From the NCBI GenBank assembly GCA_944386285.1, contig CALXAM010000017.1, forward strand, positions 1 to 63,079: 63,079 bases of DNA, read 5' to 3'. The stretch comes from an uncultured Clostridia bacterium (lineage in GTDB: Bacteria; Bacillota; Clostridia; Oscillospirales; Ruminococcaceae). The position numbers and the translations under genes are program-made. The notes beneath the pieces are model-generated. The model saw only the letters and a list, made by a program, of their open reading frames with translations, had not been told where the DNA came from and searched no databases. Below, one piece after another: positions 46,242-54,363 of the stretch; position 1 is the stretch's first letter, and the number at the start of each line of letters is the position of its first letter.

Positions 46242-47186
46242 ATGGATATTTCAAAGAATTTAAAAACGTCTGCGATCGGCGGATTTAAAAAAGAAGAAGT
46301 TCTCTCGTATATTGACCAGCTTGTCGCACAGTACGAGGAGGAGCGCAAAAATCAGGCCAAGGAACTGGAAGAAGCGAACAGCCAGATTGCATCGCTTAAC
46401 AGTATTGTGGACGAGCAGTATCAAAAGCTGATGCATTTGTCAGCAGAACGTGATGAGCTTAAGGTGAAAGCGGCAAAAGTGGACGAGATGAAAGCACAGC
46501 TTGCACCGTATCAGCAAGCACAGCTGACGGCGGATGAAGTGGCGCGCAAGGCGGCGGAAAAGGCGCAGGCAACGGAAGAAAAGCTGCGTCTTTTATTAAG
46601 AGATGCTCAAGAACGCGCCAATGTGATTGTGTCCGAGGCGAATGAAAAAGCAAAACAGATCACAGCGGCTGCCGAGGAAGAAGCGCAGCAGCGGATCGAG
46701 AGTGTGAAAAAAGAGGAGTTTTTGCTCCGTCAAAACGCGCAGCACGAACTTTCCCATGCAAAGGAAGCGGCACAGCAGCAGCTTGCCGAGGCGGCACAGG
46801 CCGGACGCGACCTGCTCGCACAGACACGGGAGACGATTGCACAGAAAACTGCCGCGTGTGACGAAAAGGAAGCGCATGTCAAACAGATGCTTTCTGAGGC
46901 ACAGCAAAAGAGCGATCAAATGCTCAGAGATGCCAAAATTGCGGTCAAGCATGAGCACGAGCGGTATGAAAAGGGACTGCGTGACTTAGAGCTGCAAAAG
47001 TCCGAGCTGCTGCGTACGCTTGACGAAATGAAACTGGCAGTGCAGGCGATCGCAGTGGAGCGAACGGTCTATACGGATGAGGAAATTGCCGCGCAGTCGC
47101 GTCAGGCAAACACGGAAACCATTAAGAAACGGTTTGCGGAATTAAACCAGAAAAATCGGAATCCGGGATCGTTTCGCCGGTCATAA
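46242..47186 (+). CDS. DivIVA-domain coiled-coil protein
   Basis: About 314 residues. The N-terminal MDISKNLKTSAIGGFKKEEV segment is a DivIVA/GpsB-type membrane-curvature motif; the remaining 270 residues are a long Ala/Glu/Gln/Lys-rich coiled coil. Such proteins mark poles or septa and scaffold division or wall synthesis. The ATG at 46242 follows AAGGGGTG; an upstream in-frame GTG is part of that box. Confidence 0.85.
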   Translation: MDISKNLKTSAIGGFKKEEVLSYIDQLVAQYEEERKNQAKELEEANSQIASLNSIVDEQYQKLMHLSAERDELKVKAAKVDEMKAQLAPYQQAQLTADEVARKAAEKAQATEEKLRLLLRDAQERANVIVSEANEKAKQITAAAEEEAQQRIESVKKEEFLLRQNAQHELSHAKEAAQQQLAEAAQAGRDLLAQTRETIAQKTAACDEKEAHVKQMLSEAQQKSDQMLRDAKIAVKHEHERYEKGLRDLELQKSELLRTLDEMKLAVQAIAVERTVYTDEEIAAQSRQANTETIKKRFAELNQKNRNPGSFRRS

Positions 47187-47208
47187 AATCGTTTAAAAAG
47201 GGCATTTC

Positions 47209-47237
47209 CCCGCATCTTACGTTTTAAAAGGTGCGGG
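47209..47237 (+). terminator. Hairpin between DivIVA-like gene and MATE gene
   Basis: Stem CCCGCATCTT / AAGGTGCGGG (one wobble), nine-base loop, weak T-rich flank. Confidence 0.5.
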
Positions 47238-47286
47238 ATATGTTTATTATACATATTTCTTGGCAAAAGGAGAAACAAAAGAGGGT

Positions 47287-48666
47287 ATGGGGACACAGCA
47301 GATTGCGGGAAAACCAAAATTTGTACGCGAGCGGACATTTTACAAATCCATGTTTGCGCTTGCCGTGCCGGTGATTTTACAAAATATTGTGGTGTTTTTA
47401 ACACAGATGCTTGACACCGTCATGCTCGGTGAGCTTGGCGATGTGGCAATGACGGCATCGTCACTTGCAAATCAGCCGTTTTTTATTTTCAACATGCTGA
47501 CGTTCGGTTTAGGCAGCGGTGCGGCGGTTTTGACGGCGCAGTACTGGGGCAAAAAAGAGATCGAACCGATTCGTATGATCTTAACGATGATTGTGCGTGC
47601 AACCGTATTGATCGGCTTATTACTGACGATCGTTTCGCTGTTGATTCCGGAGCAGCTCATGATGATTTTTTCACCTGATCCGGACGTTATCCGTGAGGGC
47701 GCTGCCTATATGCGCATCATGTGCATTTGCTATGCGTTTTTCGGTTTTTCAAGCTCGTTTTATACGACGCTGCGCAGTGTGGAGTCGGTAAAAATTGCAG
47801 TGGTATCAAACGTTGCCGCACTGGTTGTAAACGGCGGACTCAACTACATTTTGATTTTCGGAAAATTGGGACTTCCGGCGCTCGGTGTGCGCGGTGCGGC
47901 GATTGCAACGCTGTGCGCCCGTCTGGTAGAATTTTTGATCGCCGTGATTTATATGCTGTTTTTTGATCGAAAATTAAAGCTTCGGCTTCGTGAGTTTTTC
48001 CGGTTTGATAAGCAGCTTTTCTTTGATTTGGTTCATATCAGTACACCGGTTGTCGTAAATGAGGTGATGTGGGCACTCGGTACCTCGATGCAGGCGCGTC
48101 TGCTCGGCCAGCTCGGTACACAGGTCGTTACGGCGAACTCGATCGTCAGTATCGTGCAGCAGCTTGCAACCGTTATGGTGTTCGGTGTGGCAGGCGCTGC
48201 GGCAGTACTTATTGGAAAGGCGATCGGTGAGGGCGATATGGAAGAAGCGCGCAACCGCGGCTTTACGTTTAAGTGGCTGTCGGTCGGCGTCGGCGTGATT
48301 GTATGCGTCATTATTTTTTCGCTGCGCAGCGTAGCCGTCGATTTTTATAACGTGTCAGCAGAGGCGAAGAGTTTTGCGTATGACATGATGCTTGTCACAT
48401 CCATCGTCGGCTTCTTTATGTCGATGAGTGCTGTCGGAATCGTAGGAATTCTGCGCGGCGGCGGCGATACGAAATTTTCTTTAAACGCGGAGATTTTTGC
48501 ACTGTGGGCCGTTGCGGTGCCGGTCGCGTATTTTACAGCATTTGTGCTGCACTGGCCGCCGATTTTTGTCTATTGCATGATTAAATTGGATGAGCCGGTG
48601 AAAAACATTTTGATTTGGATTCGTCTGCGCGGTACCAAGTGGCTGCGCGATGTGACGCGTTCATAA
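47287..48666 (+). CDS. MATE family efflux transporter
   Basis: About 459 residues with 12 predicted membrane spans and MATE landmarks such as LDTVMLGELGDVAMTASSLANQPFF and the GIVGILRGGGDTKF segment before the last spans. It differs clearly from the MATE protein at 24041-25423, so it is not a recent duplicate. The start is uncertain: the ATG chosen has GAGGG directly before it and AAGGAG 14 bases away, while a TTG 27 bases upstream has no box. Substrate unknown. Confidence 0.88.
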   Translation: MGTQQIAGKPKFVRERTFYKSMFALAVPVILQNIVVFLTQMLDTVMLGELGDVAMTASSLANQPFFIFNMLTFGLGSGAAVLTAQYWGKKEIEPIRMILTMIVRATVLIGLLLTIVSLLIPEQLMMIFSPDPDVIREGAAYMRIMCICYAFFGFSSSFYTTLRSVESVKIAVVSNVAALVVNGGLNYILIFGKLGLPALGVRGAAIATLCARLVEFLIAVIYMLFFDRKLKLRLREFFRFDKQLFFDLVHISTPVVVNEVMWALGTSMQARLLGQLGTQVVTANSIVSIVQQLATVMVFGVAGAAAVLIGKAIGEGDMEEARNRGFTFKWLSVGVGVIVCVIIFSLRSVAVDFYNVSAEAKSFAYDMMLVTSIVGFFMSMSAVGIVGILRGGGDTKFSLNAEIFALWAVAVPVAYFTAFVLHWPPIFVYCMIKLDEPVKNILIWIRLRGTKWLRDVTRS

Positions 48667-48690
48667 ACGACGGCCAAAGGGGGAATAAGG

Positions 48691-49560
48691 ATGGCAGTCA
48701 ATATTTTGGCGGAGATTGAGCGGCGAATGCCCGAATTTTCAAAGGGGCAAAGAAGCATTGCCGCATATATTCTGTCGCACTATGACAAGGCTGTGTATAT
48801 GACAGCCTCGAAACTCGGCGCGGCGGCGAATGTCAGTGAATCGACGGTGGTACGGTTCGCATTTGAAATGGGATTTGAGGGATATCCCGAATTGCAGGAC
48901 GCGCTCAAAGAGATGATAAAAAGCAAGCTGACCGCAGTGCAGCGAATCCGTGTGGCGGATGAGCAGCTCGGCGGAACAGATATCTTAAATAAAGTAATGA
49001 ATGCCGATATCGACAAGATCCGGCGTACCATGGAAGAGACGTCGCGCGCTGATTTTGAGGGCGCAGTGGATTCCATTGTATCGGCAAAAACCATCTATAT
49101 TATCGGTGCGCGCAGTGCGCTTGTACTGGCGCGGTTTATGAATCTTTACTTTAACATTATTTTTGAAAATGTGCGTTTGATCGATACGACCAGCTCGACG
49201 GAGATGTTTGAGCAGATTATGCGTATCGGAGAAGGCGACGTCATCATCGGATTAAGCTTCCCGCGCTACTCCAAGCGGAGTGCAAAGGCGCTTTCGTTCG
49301 CATCGAAAAACGGGGCGAAGGTGATTTCGATTACCGACAGCCGCTCGTCGCCGATTGCTGAGATGGCCGATTATTTCTTGCAGGCGCGCAGTGATATGGC
49401 GTCGTTTGTCGATTCGCTTGTCGCACCGCTAAGCCTGATTAACGCCCTGACGGTAGCGGTCGGCCTTCGCAAAAAGGAAGAGCTGACACGCACGTTTGAA
49501 CGGCTCGAATCCATTTGGGACGAGTATGACGTTTACCAAAAAGCGGAGGAACTGACATGA
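48691..49560 (+). CDS. MurR/RpiR family transcriptional regulator
   Basis: 289 residues: an N-terminal RpiR helix-turn-helix (about 1-75, KLGAAANVSESTVVRFAFEMGFEGYPELQ) and a SIS sugar-phosphate isomerase-type sensor domain (about 125-255, IIGARSALVLARFMNLYF and GLSFPRYSKRS). Members respond to phosphosugars or amino-sugar phosphates. Overlaps the next gene by four bases, so it is co-expressed with a flavoprotein rather than with a sugar gene; the target is unclear. Confidence 0.9.
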   Translation: MAVNILAEIERRMPEFSKGQRSIAAYILSHYDKAVYMTASKLGAAANVSESTVVRFAFEMGFEGYPELQDALKEMIKSKLTAVQRIRVADEQLGGTDILNKVMNADIDKIRRTMEETSRADFEGAVDSIVSAKTIYIIGARSALVLARFMNLYFNIIFENVRLIDTTSSTEMFEQIMRIGEGDVIIGLSFPRYSKRSAKALSFASKNGAKVISITDSRSSPIAEMADYFLQARSDMASFVDSLVAPLSLINALTVAVGLRKKEELTRTFERLESIWDEYDVYQKAEELT

Positions 49561-50789
49561 GAGAAGCGGATGTGATCGTTGTCGGCGGCGGCGCTGCCGG
49601 AATGATGGCGGCTGCGACTGCTGCCGAATACGGCAAACGTGTCATTTTGGTGGAGAAAAACGATCGGTTCGGCCGTAAAATTCTCATCACCGGAAAAGGC
49701 CGCTGCAACGTGACAAACGACTGCGATACGGACACGTTTTTTCAAAACATTCCGACGAATCCGAAGTTTTTATACAGTGCGTATCATGCGTTTGACACGC
49801 AGGATACGAAACAATGGTTTGAATCGCGCGGCGTCGCGCTGAAAACAGAGCGCGGCAACCGGGTGTTTCCTGTTTCCGATCATGCGTCGGAGATTGCCGC
49901 AGCGATGGAAAATGCTTGCCGTGAAGCCGGTGTATCCATGAAAAAAGGCGAGGTTTTAAAGATTTTAACGCAGGACGGCGCTGTATGCGGCGTGATGCTT
50001 TCCGATCAGACAACGCTGCAAGCACCGGCGGTCATTGTTGCGACGGGCGGCGCTTCGTACCCGTTAACCGGTTCGACCGGTGACGGCTATCGGTTTGCAA
50101 AGGAAGCGGGACATACCGTCGTACCGATTCGGCCGTCGCTTGTGCCGCTTGTGAGCGAGGATGAGGACTGCCGTGATTTGCAGGGACTTTCTTTAAAAAA
50201 TGTGACGCTCTCACTCGTGGACAATCAGACGGGGAAAACGCTGTTTTCTGAGCTTGGCGAGATGCTGTTTACGCATTACGGCATGTCCGGTCCGCTCGTG
50301 CTGAGCGCTTCGTCACATCTAAAAACGATCGAGCCGGGACGCTATTCGGTTGTGATCGACTTAAAACCGGGGCTCGACGAAAAACAGCTTGATGCACGGA
50401 TCTTACGTGACTTTGCGGAATTTTCAAACCGTGACTTTATCAACAGCCTCTCAAAATTGCTGCCCAAAAAGATGATTCCGGTGATCGTTTACCGCTGCCG
50501 GATTCCTGCGTTTTTAAAGGTCAACAGTATTACAAAAGAACAGCGGCACACGCTTGTTTCACAGATCAAACGGTTTGTCGTTCCGGTGGATGGGTTTCGG
50601 CCGGTGGAGGAAGCGATTATCACATCGGGCGGCGTAAACTGTGCGGAAGTAAATCCGCGTACGATGGAATCAAAGCGGGTCAAAGGGCTTTATTTTGCCG
50701 GCGAGGTGCTGGATGTGGACGGTTATACAGGCGGCTTTAATTTGCAGATTGCGTTTTGTACCGGACACGCCGCAGGACTTTTTTGCTGA
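49557..50789 (+). CDS. HI0933/BaiN-type NAD(P)/FAD-dependent oxidoreductase
   Basis: 410 residues. The FAD Rossmann motif VVGGGAAGMMAA (8-19), GRKILITGKGRCNVTN (about 39-54), a VIVATGGASYPLTGSTGDGY block and the C-terminal GEVLDVDGYTGGFNLQIAF are the family hallmarks. Some relatives (BaiN) are linked to bile-acid 7-alpha-dehydroxylation, but most are uncharacterised and this context gives no support for bile-acid chemistry. Confidence 0.88.
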   Translation: MREADVIVVGGGAAGMMAAATAAEYGKRVILVEKNDRFGRKILITGKGRCNVTNDCDTDTFFQNIPTNPKFLYSAYHAFDTQDTKQWFESRGVALKTERGNRVFPVSDHASEIAAAMENACREAGVSMKKGEVLKILTQDGAVCGVMLSDQTTLQAPAVIVATGGASYPLTGSTGDGYRFAKEAGHTVVPIRPSLVPLVSEDEDCRDLQGLSLKNVTLSLVDNQTGKTLFSELGEMLFTHYGMSGPLVLSASSHLKTIEPGRYSVVIDLKPGLDEKQLDARILRDFAEFSNRDFINSLSKLLPKKMIPVIVYRCRIPAFLKVNSITKEQRHTLVSQIKRFVVPVDGFRPVEEAIITSGGVNCAEVNPRTMESKRVKGLYFAGEVLDVDGYTGGFNLQIAFCTGHAAGLFC

Positions 50790-50833
50790 GCATTTTTGAG
50801 GAATCGTTTATCAACCAAACAGGGGGTTTTTTC

Positions 50834-51511
50834 ATGTTTTCAGTAGCGATTGACGGACCGGCGGGCGCCGGTAAAAGTACGGTTGCACGCCGTGCGGCGG
50901 CTGCGCTCTCGTTTATCTATGTGGATACCGGCGCGCTTTATCGTGCGGTCGGCTATTGTGCGGCACAAAAGGGCGCGGATACCAAAAACGCAGCCGAAGT
51001 GGAACCGCTTCTTGATTCGATTTCGGTCGATCTGAAATTTGTAAACGGCGAACAGCGGGTGTTCGCAAACGGCGAGGATGTTTCCGAAGCGATCCGTACA
51101 CCGGATATGGCGATGCACGCGTCAAATGTTTCAGCGATTCCGGCTGTCCGCGCAAAGCTTCTCAGCATGCAGCGTTCGCTTGCTGCACGCAACAATGTCA
51201 TCATGGACGGACGCGATATCGGTACCGTTGTACTGCCGAACGCACAGGTCAAAATCTTTTTAACTGCGTCGGCTGAATCGCGTGCAATGCGCCGCCTTTC
51301 CGATCATAAGGCGCGTGGGGAAGAGATTTCGTATGAAACGCTGCTTGACGAGATCAAACGCCGTGATGAAGCGGATTCGACTCGTGCGACTGCGCCGCTC
51401 AAACAGGCGGATGATGCTGTTTTGGTGGATACAACCGACCTTTCTTTTGAAGAGTCGGTCGAAACGGTGATTTCGCTCATCCGAAAAGGGATGGAGCAGG
51501 AAAGAGGATAA
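50834..51511 (+). CDS. cmk: Cytidylate kinase
   Basis: Phosphorylates CMP and dCMP. 225 residues beginning MFSVAIDGPAGAGKSTVARR; the P-loop is GPAGAGKS (8-15). YVDTGALYRA and DGRDIGTVVLPNA are the substrate-binding blocks. The start is seven bases after AGGGGG; the frame upstream overlaps the previous gene and is not used. Followed by plsC and ispH-rpsA, a standard Firmicute order. Confidence 0.96.
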   Translation: MFSVAIDGPAGAGKSTVARRAAAALSFIYVDTGALYRAVGYCAAQKGADTKNAAEVEPLLDSISVDLKFVNGEQRVFANGEDVSEAIRTPDMAMHASNVSAIPAVRAKLLSMQRSLAARNNVIMDGRDIGTVVLPNAQVKIFLTASAESRAMRRLSDHKARGEEISYETLLDEIKRRDEADSTRATAPLKQADDAVLVDTTDLSFEESVETVISLIRKGMEQERG

Positions 51512-51525
51512 GAGGGGAGAATACG

Positions 51526-52125
51526 ATGGGATTTTATCAGTTTGCAAAACCGATCGTTCGGGTGGTGTTGTTCCCGTTTTATAAAATTGAGTCGGATTTT
51601 GCGTGCGAACCGCCCAAGGATGCGGGCTTTATTCTGGCGAGCAATCATGTGAGCGATATGGACCCTGTGATGTTTGGCCTTGCGTTTCCAAAGCCGATTC
51701 AGTATATGGCCAAAGAGGAATTATTCCGCATTCCGATTCTCTCACCCATTATCCGAAAATTGGGTGCGTTTCCGGTGGCGCGCGGAAAAGGCGATCAGGG
51801 TGCGATCGAAAATGCGGTAAAGGTCGTCGAAAACGGCGGTGTGCTGGGCATTTATCCGGAGGGCACACGGTATACCGACGGAAAGCTCCACCGTGCAAAA
51901 TCGGGCGCGGTACTCATTGCGTCGAAAACAGGCGGCGATATTCTGCCGGCCTGCATTCTATATGGCAAACGTCACTTTTTAAGACGCCATGTGACGATTC
52001 GATTTGGTGAAATGATTCCAAACGAGGAGCTTGCCGTCAAAGAACAGACGAAGACGGAACTTCGTGCCGCGAATAAACGGATGATGAGCGCGATTGCTGC
52101 GCTGATGGGTGTGGAAGCGCCATGA
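51526..52125 (+). CDS. plsC: 1-acyl-sn-glycerol-3-phosphate acyltransferase
   Basis: Membrane-associated acyltransferase making phosphatidic acid. NHVSDMDP (40-47) is the HX4D catalytic motif (His41, Asp46), and YPEGTR supplies the phosphate-binding block. 199 residues. The stop overlaps the start of ispH-rpsA by four bases. Confidence 0.93.
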   Translation: MGFYQFAKPIVRVVLFPFYKIESDFACEPPKDAGFILASNHVSDMDPVMFGLAFPKPIQYMAKEELFRIPILSPIIRKLGAFPVARGKGDQGAIENAVKVVENGGVLGIYPEGTRYTDGKLHRAKSGAVLIASKTGGDILPACILYGKRHFLRRHVTIRFGEMIPNEELAVKEQTKTELRAANKRMMSAIAALMGVEAP

Positions 52126-54104
52126 AACAATACACCCTTGCAAAGACAGCCGGCTTTTGTTTTGGCGTCAACCGTGCGGTGAATCTTGTCTACGATCTGA
52201 TTGATTCGGGCAAAAAGACGGCGACGCTCGGCCCGATTATCCACAATCCGCAAATGGTGGAGGAGCTTGCCCAAAAAGGCGTACGGATTATCTCGTCGCC
52301 GCTTGAGGCACAAAATGATGAGTGCGTGGTGATCCGCTCCCACGGTGTCAGCCAAACGGTCTATGATGCGCTTCGTGCGCATGCGATTTCCTATGTGGAT
52401 GCAACGTGTCCGTTTGTTGCAAAAATCCATCGGATTGTGGAAGAAGAGTCAAAGAAAGGCGCCACCATCTTGATCGCAGGTGACCCCGATCATCCCGAGG
52501 TGCAGGGCATCAAAGGACATGCGGCTGGTCCGGTTTTTGTGGCAAGAGATGCCAAAGAATTAAAAGATTTGTTGGATGAACTCGAAAATGACCAAAACAC
52601 CCCGTTTGTTTTGGTCGCACAAACGACATATCACACAACTTTTTGGCGTGAGTGCCTTGAAATTGCGAGAAAACACTATACAAACGTCAAAATTTTTGAT
52701 ACAATATGTAGTGCGACCAGTGAACGTCAAAGCGAGGCGGCAAAGCTTGCCGCTGAAAATGATTTGATGATTGTCATCGGCGGGAAACACAGTTCAAACA
52801 CGCAGAAACTCCGCGCACTCTGTGCGGCATATTGTGAGACCGTGTTGATTGAAACAAGTGCCGAGATCAAAGACATCGATTTTTCCGCTTATGATAAAAT
52901 TGGTATTACTGCCGGAGCATCAACGCCGGCTCATATAATCAAGGAGGTTCTTAAAACGATGAGCGAGATTTTAAGAAATGAAGAAAACGAAGATTTTGCG
53001 ACTTTGCTGGAGCAGTCGCTGGAAAGCGAAAAAGTCTACAACGGCAAGCGCGTGACGGGCGTTGTGACATCCGTTGCCCCGAATGAGATCCATGTGGATA
53101 TCGGCGCAAAACAGGCAGGCATCATCCCGGCAGAAGAAATGACCGATGATCCGAACGTCAAAATCGAAGACATTGTCAAAAAAGGCGACGAGCTCGAGCT
53201 CTGTGTCGTGAAAGTCAACGATCAGGAAGGCATTGTTACCTTGAGCAAAAAACGTTGCGATGCAATGCGCGGCTTTGAGAAAATCAAAGAAGCATATGAA
53301 GCACAGACTGTTTTGGATGCAGTCATCACAGACGTTGTCCGCGGCGGCGTTTTGGCTTACACCTGCGGCACCAAAATCTTCATTCCGGCACCGCACTGCT
53401 CGAACACCCGTGTCGAGGATTTGAGCACCCTGCTGAAAAAAGAAGTTCGCCTGGTTATCATTGAAGTCAATGAGAACCGCGGCCGTGCAAAAGGCTCTGT
53501 CAGAGCAGTTTTGAACGCTGAGAGAAAAGCAAAACAGGAGAAATTCTGGGAAGAAGTCGAAATCGGCAAAACTTACACCGGCGAAGTCAAATCGCTGACT
53601 GCATACGGTGCGTTTGTTGATTTGGGCGGCATCGACGGCATGATTCACATCACCGAACTTGCTTGGAAAAAACTCAAACATCCGTCTGAGGTTGTAAACG
53701 TCGGCGATATGGTTGAAGTTTACATCAAAGACTTTGATAAAGAGAAAAAACGCATTTCGCTGGGCTACAGAAAAGAGTGCGACAACCCGTGGACTATCTT
53801 CACCACCAAATATGCGGTTGGCGATGTGATTCCGGTTAAAATCGTTTCGTTCACAAGCTACGGCGCATTTGCTGAAATCATCCCGGGCGTTGACGGCTTG
53901 ATCCACATTTCTCAGATCGCAAACAAACGCGTTGAGAAAATTGCGGACGTGCTGACCATCGGCCAGGAAGTTCAGGCAAAAATCATCGAGATCGACACCG
54001 AGAAAAAACGTGTCAGCCTTTCGATGAGAGCACTTCTTTCCGCTGAAGAGCAGAAAAAAGAGCACGTTTCTGAAGAAGCTGCTGAAGAAACAGTTGAAGA
54101 ATAA
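52122..54104 (+). CDS. ispH: Bifunctional HMBPP reductase (IspH) / ribosomal protein S1 fusion
   Basis: 660 residues. Residues 1-279 are IspH, last enzyme of the MEP isoprenoid pathway, with cluster cysteines C13, C96 and C196 and His41/His124 in place. From about 295 there are four S1 RNA-binding repeats, the third and fourth best conserved (each with an AYGAF/SYGAF core), and an acidic Glu/Ala tail. The fusion is known in Clostridia. At the exact junction an AAGGAGG sits 11 bases before an in-frame ATG (Met280, at 52959), so separate S1 translation is possible. Codon choice also shifts there towards GTT, GCT, GAA and AAA, as in highly expressed genes. Confidence 0.95.
   Translation: MKQYTLAKTAGFCFGVNRAVNLVYDLIDSGKKTATLGPIIHNPQMVEELAQKGVRIISSPLEAQNDECVVIRSHGVSQTVYDALRAHAISYVDATCPFVAKIHRIVEEESKKGATILIAGDPDHPEVQGIKGHAAGPVFVARDAKELKDLLDELENDQNTPFVLVAQTTYHTTFWRECLEIARKHYTNVKIFDTICSATSERQSEAAKLAAENDLMIVIGGKHSSNTQKLRALCAAYCETVLIETSAEIKDIDFSAYDKIGITAGASTPAHIIKEVLKTMSEILRNEENEDFATLLEQSLESEKVYNGKRVTGVVTSVAPNEIHVDIGAKQAGIIPAEEMTDDPNVKIEDIVKKGDELELCVVKVNDQEGIVTLSKKRCDAMRGFEKIKEAYEAQTVLDAVITDVVRGGVLAYTCGTKIFIPAPHCSNTRVEDLSTLLKKEVRLVIIEVNENRGRAKGSVRAVLNAERKAKQEKFWEEVEIGKTYTGEVKSLTAYGAFVDLGGIDGMIHITELAWKKLKHPSEVVNVGDMVEVYIKDFDKEKKRISLGYRKECDNPWTIFTTKYAVGDVIPVKIVSFTSYGAFAEIIPGVDGLIHISQIANKRVEKIADVLTIGQEVQAKIIEIDTEKKRVSLSMRALLSAEEQKKEHVSEEAAEETVEE
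52941..52961 (+). promoter_or_regulatory. Candidate internal ribosome binding site for free S1
   Basis: AAGGAGG followed after 11 bases by an in-frame ATG at the IspH/S1 junction. The same bases encode Lys-Glu-Val of the IspH C-terminal helix, so the box could be coincidental. Confidence 0.5.
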
Positions 54105-54115
54105 TTAAAATGAAG

Positions 54116-54147
54116 AAAGCGCGTCCAAAATGGACGCGCTTTTTTTA
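54116..54147 (+). terminator. Terminator of the cmk-plsC-ispH/rpsA operon
   Basis: Stem AAAGCGCGTCC / GGACGCGCTTT, AAAAT loop, T run. Confidence 0.92.
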
Positions 54148-54220
54148 TGTCCTGTTTTTGATCTTTCAGAAGGACACGTGTGGTTTTTGTTGTATACACA
54201 TTCGTTTGAAAAGCAAAAGA

Positions 54221-54303
54221 AAATAAACCACCCCTTAACCAGCTGCAAAGTATCCAAGTAGTTTTTGGATTTCTCGCATTCTTTAAGGGGTGGTTTTATT
54301 TTT
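54221..54303 (-). terminator. Long inverted repeat downstream of the GH85 gene
   Basis: An 18-base stem AAATAAACCACCCCTTAA pairs with its complement 44 bases away (one bulged T). Inside the loop a smaller ATCCAA / TTTGGAT hairpin can form. T-rich flanks exist on both sides. It may simply end the minus-strand GH85 transcript, but the length and nested hairpin are unusual for this region. Confidence 0.6.
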
Positions 54304-54363
54304 ACCTGTTAGGGCGTATCAAAGCACTGTAGTGTTTGCATACAGAGTAAACAGATCCTCTTT

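Noticed and set aside
49557..50789. A bile-acid (BaiN) enzyme
   Set aside because: The HI0933 family is broad, and none of the other bai genes are present; the name would overstate the evidence.
52971..54065. A 364-codon open frame on the minus strand opposite the S1 repeats
   Set aside because: It is the antisense of a highly expressed gene with strong codon bias, which removes antisense stops. It is Phe/Asp/Asn-rich without motifs, and no promoter or ribosome binding site was seen.
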